A stretch of DNA of 11,046 bases, from contig JARBUP010000100.1 of NCBI GenBank assembly GCA_029239575.1, positions 1 to 11,046 on the forward strand, written 5' to 3'. Of the stretch, positions 7,493-11,046 are shown piece after piece (positions within the stretch are counted from its first letter, which is position 1; each line of letters starts with the position of its first letter). Made by a program: the position numbers and the translations under genes. A model generated the notes under the pieces. The model did not search any database. It worked only from the letters and a program-made list of their open reading frames with translations, and was not told the origin of the DNA. This stretch comes from Bacillota bacterium (lineage in GTDB: Bacteria; Bacillota; Clostridia; Tissierellales; Sedimentibacteraceae).

Positions 7493-7543
7493 TTAAATTT
7501 TACTTTATAGTAAACTTAATAATAACTTTTTAATTAAGGAAAC

Positions 7544-9364
7544 TTAAATTGCATCTGTTAAAATATTTTCATCCATATCTGCTTCATCCTGCAAAGCATC
7601 ATATCCTTCTTCACCTGTTCGAATTTTAACTGCATTTTCCACATCATATACAAAAATTTTGCCATCGCCTATATGCCCTGTATGCAAAACTTTCTTTGCT
7701 GTTTCTATAACTAATCTTACAGGTACTTTTGATACAACTATTTCAATTTGAATCTTTGGTAGAAGATTCATATCAACTTTAACTCCTCTATAATATTCAA
7801 AATATCCTTTTTGAACACCACAGCCAAGTACATTAATAGCCGTCATACCTGTAATACCTATTTTATTCATCTCATCTTTTAGTTCTGTAAATTTATTTTG
7901 ATTTGTTATAATAACTACTTTTGTCATTTTAATGCCTTTATTACGTTTCTTATTAATAATTTCCACTGGAATAGTTTCATCATTTTCGTTCTTTAATAAT
8001 TGAATTTCTGGTATACTGCTTCCATAAGATGCATTGGCAAATGCAGGTAGGAAATCAGCATAAGCATTTTCGCCATGAAGTGCTATATCAAGACCTTCAT
8101 CCTCATCGCTTTCTTCAACCCTTAGTTTCATAAAAAGAGAAATTCCTTTAATAATTACAAATGTTAGTATTGCAGACATGGCTATAGTAAATACAACACT
8201 CAGTGCTTGAATTCCCAATTGCGATGGATTTCCATAAAACAGTCCGTTTGCACCAGCAGGATTTATATCCTTTGAAGCAAATAAGCCTGTTGCAAGAGCG
8301 CCCCATATACCACCGACACCATGACAACCAAAAGCATCCAATGAATCATCATATCCAAACTTTTGCTTTACAAAACTGATAAAGAAAAAGCATATTGGGC
8401 TGACCAACAATCCAATAATAATAGATGACATTGCGTTAACATAACCTGCTGCAGGTGTGATAGCTACTAAACCTACAACAGCACCTGTAGCTGCACCAAG
8501 CAATGTTGGTTTTTCCTGTACGATCCATTCAATTACAATCCAAGAAATCATGGCAGATGCAGCCGATGTATTTGTAACAAGGAATGCATTAACTGCTAAA
8601 CCATTTGCACCTAACGCACTTCCTGAATTAAATCCAAACCATCCGAACCATAATATGGATGCTCCAATTACAATAAAGGGTATATTGTGCGGTACAATTG
8701 GTACTGATTTGAAATCTTTTCTTTTACCAATTACAATGGCGATCACCAGTCCTGCAACACCTGAACTGATATGTACCACATTTCCTCCTGCAAAATCCAA
8801 TGCACCAAGATTTCTTAATAATCCTCCAATTCCCCATACCATATGAGCAAGCGGATCATAAACCAAAGTTGACCAGATAAGAGAGAATATCAACAACACT
8901 GAGAAACGCAATCTTTCTGCAAAAGCTCCGGTTATTAAAGCTGGTGTAATAATAGCAAACATCATTTGATAAATCACAAAAGCACTATGTGGAATAGTTG
9001 CAGCATAATCCAAGTTTGGATCTGCTCCAATACCATTAAGACCAATCCAGTCAAAACTTCCAATCAATCCACCATTACCTGTTCCAAAAGATAGTGAATA
9101 TCCAATAACGACCCATTGTATAGATATTAATCCAATAATTACATAGGAATTCATCATGGTGTTTAATATATTCTTCTTTCTTACCATACCTCCATAAAAA
9201 AGTGCTAAACCAGGAGTCATGAAAAACACAAGTGCAGCGCATATCATTACAAAAGCTGTGTCTCCAGTATCAGTAATAATCTCATCCGTTAATGCAAAAG
9301 CAGTTGTTTGTAATAGTAATATAGCCAAAACAATAAATAATAGTAAATACGATCTTTTTTTCAT
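7544..9364 (-). CDS. Ammonium transporter fused to a GlnK/PII domain (Amt-PII fusion 2)
   Basis: Ammonium channel of 606 aa with a covalent PII regulator. Residues 1-25 are a signal peptide ending near AFA, as in E. coli AmtB. Residues about 35-415 are the Amt domain with the AmtB-type TPGLALFYGGMVRKKN start, D190 in DFAGG, twin histidines H198 and H348, gate F136, W177 and F245. After GLDIALHG a linker leads into a complete PII domain (480-591) with GITGMT, GHIGDGK and KIRTGEE, then a short tail ending LTDAI. The Amt half is only distantly similar to that of the neighbouring fusion, while the PII half is about 89% identical over 112 residues. GlnB Y51 is V and R47 is retained. The start is ATG 9364; an in-frame TTG at 9376 would make the ribosome site itself coding. 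It is the first gene of the unit, behind two tandem attenuators. Confidence 0.92.
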   Translation of the reverse strand: MKKRSYLLLFIVLAILLLQTTAFALTDEIITDTGDTAFVMICAALVFFMTPGLALFYGGMVRKKNILNTMMNSYVIIGLISIQWVVIGYSLSFGTGNGGLIGSFDWIGLNGIGADPNLDYAATIPHSAFVIYQMMFAIITPALITGAFAERLRFSVLLIFSLIWSTLVYDPLAHMVWGIGGLLRNLGALDFAGGNVVHISSGVAGLVIAIVIGKRKDFKSVPIVPHNIPFIVIGASILWFGWFGFNSGSALGANGLAVNAFLVTNTSAASAMISWIVIEWIVQEKPTLLGAATGAVVGLVAITPAAGYVNAMSSIIIGLLVSPICFFFISFVKQKFGYDDSLDAFGCHGVGGIWGALATGLFASKDINPAGANGLFYGNPSQLGIQALSVVFTIAMSAILTFVIIKGISLFMKLRVEESDEDEGLDIALHGENAYADFLPAFANASYGSSIPEIQLLKNENDETIPVEIINKKRNKGIKMTKVVIITNQNKFTELKDEMNKIGITGMTAINVLGCGVQKGYFEYYRGVKVDMNLLPKIQIEIVVSKVPVRLVIETAKKVLHTGHIGDGKIFVYDVENAVKIRTGEEGYDALQDEADMDENILTDAI

Positions 9365-9369
9365 AATTT

Positions 9370-9374
9370 CCTCC
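9370..9374 (-). promoter_or_regulatory. Ribosome binding site fixing the start of Amt-PII fusion 2
   Basis: GGAGG on the minus strand lies 5 bases before the ATG at 9364-9362. The in-frame TTG at 9376-9374 directly abuts and overlaps this site and has none of its own, so it is not the start. Confidence 0.85.
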
Positions 9375-9404
9375 AAGAATTTTTAATATAATAAACTTAT
9401 AAAT

Positions 9405-9449
9405 AAAAAAGCGCACATATACATTTTTGTATATGCACGCCATTGTGCA
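9405..9449 (-). promoter_or_regulatory. Hexaloop hairpin overlapping a terminator: second attenuator in the Amt-PII 2 leader
   Basis: Minus-strand RNA forms TGCAC-AATGGC-GTGCA (9449-9434), a perfect 5-bp stem with a six-base loop. Its 3' half is reused in a terminator with arms GCGTGCATATACA (9440-9428) and TGTATATGTGCGC (9423-9411), which pair over 13 positions with two G-U wobbles, followed by six U (9410-9405). The 14 bases TGCACAATGGCGTG are identical to the element before the other amt fusion, although the rest of the two terminators has diverged. That pattern points to a conserved recognition element. Confidence 0.8.
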
Positions 9450-9452
9450 AAC

Positions 9453-9474
9453 TAAGAATCCCCTCAGGATCTTA
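9453..9474 (-). ncRNA. Small hairpin between the two attenuators
   Basis: TAAGATCC (9474-9467) pairs with GGATTCTTA (9461-9453) through eight base pairs with one bulged T and a TGAGG loop. It could be a spacer element or a degenerate partner of the hexaloop hairpin that follows. Its loop lacks the A1/G4 pattern. Confidence 0.35.
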
Positions 9475-9476
9475 AT

Positions 9477-9519
9477 AAAAAAACAGGCACTGTAGGTATT
9501 CCTACAGCGCCTTTGCTAT
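9477..9519 (-). promoter_or_regulatory. Hexaloop hairpin overlapping a terminator: first attenuator in the Amt-PII 2 leader
   Basis: Only a few bases after the predicted transcription start, minus-strand RNA can form ATAGC-AAAGGC-GCTGT (9519-9504) with a six-base loop. Its loop end and 3' arm are also the first arm of a terminator: GGCGCTGTAGG (9511-9501) pairs with CCTACAGTGCC (9496-9486) around an AATA loop, followed by TGTTTTTTTT. No minus-strand gene lies upstream, so this terminator cannot end another unit and must act on the amt transcript itself. The loop pattern AANGGC matches the other two modules. Confidence 0.7.
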
Positions 9520-9527
9520 TTAAAATA

Positions 9528-9556
9528 ATATTATACTATTTATAAATATATGTCAA
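9528..9556 (-). promoter_or_regulatory. Promoter of the amt-PII unit
   Basis: TTGACA (9556-9551) is a perfect -35 box on the minus strand. The -10 box is either TATAAT (9535-9530, 15-base spacer) or TAATAT (9533-9528, 17-base spacer). Transcription should start near 9522, directly ahead of the first attenuator, giving a leader of about 160 bases. Confidence 0.7.
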
Positions 9557-9662
9557 TTGTTTTTTATATTAATTTTTTGTTTTGTAAAAATTAAAAATAT
9601 AATTTAGTTAATTTTTAATTATTCTTTAATAATTTCGAATTATTTAACAATATTAAAACTAA

Positions 9663-9691
9663 TTGATTATAATCATTTGATAATATATAAT
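9663..9691 (+). promoter_or_regulatory. Probable promoter of the MFS transporter gene with an overlapping palindrome
   Basis: TTGATT (9663-9668) and TATAAT (9686-9691) are separated by 17 bases on the plus strand, predicting a start near 9698 and a 5' UTR of about 70 bases. A perfect 12-bp palindrome, TGATTATAATCA (9664-9675), covers the -35 box and could be a repressor site. In DNA this AT-rich both may partly be chance. An alternative -10 box (TATAAT at 9736-9741) has no good -35 partner. Confidence 0.5.
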
Positions 9692-9769
9692 TTAATTATG
9701 TACTTTATATTTCTGGTTTATTTGTAATATATTACTATAATAATATAGAAAGAATTGAGGTGTATTTAT

Positions 9770-11046
9770 ATGGATGATAAATTGAAAAAAATTATAATGA
9801 TAGCTACAAGCTTAGGTGCATTTATAGTGCCATTTATGGTTTCATCGATCAATATTGCTTTGCCCACTATAAGCAAAGAGTTTTTACTTAGTTCAGTTTT
9901 GCTTAATTGGATTGCTCTTTCTTTTACTTTGGCTACAGCAATTTTTATTTTGCCTTTTGGGAGATTAGCAGATATTTTAGGTAGAAAAAAACTTCTTTTA
10001 TTGGGTATGACAGCATTTACTTTAGCATCAATACTTTGTGGTATATCATTTAATCCTGCAATGCTTATTTTATCAAGAACTTTACAAGGTATAAGCGGCG
10101 CAACCATTTCTGTTACTGTAGTATCCATATTAACATCTGTATTCCCAGCTGGGGCAAGAGGAAAAGCTCTCGGATTAAATGTTGCAATGACATATACTGG
10201 CTTGTCAACAGGACCTTATTTAGGAGGACTTCTAACAAAATATTTTGGTTGGAGGAGCATATTTTTTGTTAGCGCATTTATAGGTGTAGCAGTTGTAATT
10301 TCGTTAATTAACTTAAAACAGGAATGGGTAGAGGCAAAGGGTGAAAAATTTGACTTCATTGGTTCAGTGATTTATGGTATATCACTTTTAGGAATCATAT
10401 TAGGATTTTCTCTAATACGTTCTACATTTGGACCAATTCTTATTGCAATAGGAATTTTAGCTATGATATTATTTGGATATTACGAAAACAAAACAGCTCA
10501 TCCCATACTTAATATGTCCTTATTTAAAAACAATAAAGTAGTTACATTTTCATCTCTTGCTGCGTTGATCAATTATAGTGCAACATTTGCTCTTAGCTAC
10601 CTTTTAAGTCTTTATCTACAATACATAAAAGGTTTCGAACCTACAAAAGCTGGCCTTATACTTATAGCTCAACCAATAGTTATGACCTTATTTTCGCCAG
10701 TTGCAGGGTTTTTTTCAGATAAAATCGAACCTCAAAGAGTTGCATCCATTGGCATGGCTTTAACAACAGTTGGATTATCATTTTTTATTTTCTTAAATGA
10801 AACTACAAGCATACCATACATTATTACAGCTTTGTTAATTATGGGATTTGGTTTTGCTTTATTCTCTTCTCCAAACACCAATGCTGTTATGAGCTCAGTG
10901 GAGAAAAAATATTATGGCATAACTTCAGGAATTCTCGGAGCTTCTCGTACTGTTGGCCAAACATTAAGTATGGGTTTAGCTTCATTAGTTTTAGCAATTT
11001 ATATTGGCAATGCACCGATAAATAGTACAAATGTAATTAGTTTGCT
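9770..11046 (+). CDS. DHA2-type MFS transporter (EmrB/QacA-like drug/H+ antiporter), 3' end outside the window
   Basis: Integral membrane exporter; 425 codons are visible and the frame is still open at the window edge. DHA2 proteins are usually about 460-500 aa with 14 membrane segments, so some 40-70 residues are probably missing. The sequence shows NIALPTI near residue 28 (DHA2-like start), motif A GRLADILGRKK at 64-74, LSRTLQGISG at 101-110, antiporter motif C GLSTGPYLGG at 144-153 and WRSIFFVSA at 161-169. GAGGTG at 9757-9762 lies 7 bases before the ATG. It is divergent from the amt-PII unit, with about 200 AT-rich bases between them. The substrate cannot be deduced; export of toxic compounds is the family's usual role. 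No regulator gene is visible nearby. Confidence 0.88.
   Translation, partial: MDDKLKKIIMIATSLGAFIVPFMVSSINIALPTISKEFLLSSVLLNWIALSFTLATAIFILPFGRLADILGRKKLLLLGMTAFTLASILCGISFNPAMLILSRTLQGISGATISVTVVSILTSVFPAGARGKALGLNVAMTYTGLSTGPYLGGLLTKYFGWRSIFFVSAFIGVAVVISLINLKQEWVEAKGEKFDFIGSVIYGISLLGIILGFSLIRSTFGPILIAIGILAMILFGYYENKTAHPILNMSLFKNNKVVTFSSLAALINYSATFALSYLLSLYLQYIKGFEPTKAGLILIAQPIVMTLFSPVAGFFSDKIEPQRVASIGMALTTVGLSFFIFLNETTSIPYIITALLIMGFGFALFSSPNTNAVMSSVEKKYYGITSGILGASRTVGQTLSMGLASLVLAIYIGNAPINSTNVISL

Noticed and set aside
8457..8846. Plus-strand open frame inside Amt-PII fusion 2
   Set aside because: Antisense shadow of the Amt membrane domain, without start signals.
9477..9519. Reading the first leader hairpin as a terminator for a plus-strand gene
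   Set aside because: No plus-strand gene lies upstream, and the T run follows the stem only on the minus strand.
9766..10128. Minus-strand open frame of 120 codons at the start of the MFS gene
   Set aside because: The plus strand encodes clear MFS motifs across the same bases; the minus frame has no family resemblance.

Overview
The window looks like chromosomal DNA of a low-GC Clostridia-type Firmicute. It is strongly AT-rich, has strong GGAGG-type ribosome binding sites and TTGACA/TATAAT promoters, carries a T-box leader on a tRNA synthetase gene, and uses intrinsic terminators throughout. I cannot name the species from the sequence. No rRNA, tRNA, CRISPR array, transposase or phage gene was seen.

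Layout, left to right. Positions 1-70 hold a near-consensus promoter firing leftward out of the window, overlapped by a palindrome that resembles a BirA (biotin repressor) operator. Positions 70-362 hold no gene. Positions 363-3948 are one isoleucyl-tRNA synthetase transcription unit on the minus strand: promoter, isoleucine-type T-box leader with its terminator, a 98-bp interspersed repeat, ileS, and a final terminator. ileS is broken. About 71 bases that should encode the conserved WFDSG region of the catalytic core are missing at about 1937-1943, and the reading frame shifts there. Positions 4047-5585 (plus strand) encode a FAD-dependent oxidoreductase with a C-terminal Rieske [2Fe-2S] domain, similar to YhfW. 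It ends in a terminator shared with the convergent ammonium transporter locus.

Positions 5663-9556 (minus strand) are the most interesting part. Two tandem ammonium transporters are each fused in frame to a complete GlnK/PII signalling domain. Their Amt halves belong to different Amt branches, but their PII halves are about 89% identical (hand count), suggesting that one PII module was captured by or copied between two unrelated Amt genes. The leaders of both genes contain short hairpins with an AANGGC hexaloop. The 3' side of each hairpin is built into the 5' arm of an intrinsic terminator. There are two such modules in series before the first gene and one between the genes. This is an antiterminator/terminator switch layout and resembles RNA targets of ANTAR proteins, so nitrogen control by regulated transcript elongation is likely.

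Positions 9770-11046 (plus strand) start a DHA2-type (EmrB/QacA-like) MFS drug/H+ antiporter that runs off the window. It is transcribed divergently from the ammonium locus, and its promoter carries a 12-bp palindrome over the -35 box.

The working picture is an ammonium uptake and sensing locus in which the PII gate is covalently tied to the channel and expression is attenuated in the leader RNA. On one side is a multidrug-type exporter; on the other are a Rieske oxidoreductase and a T-box-controlled but apparently inactivated ileS.
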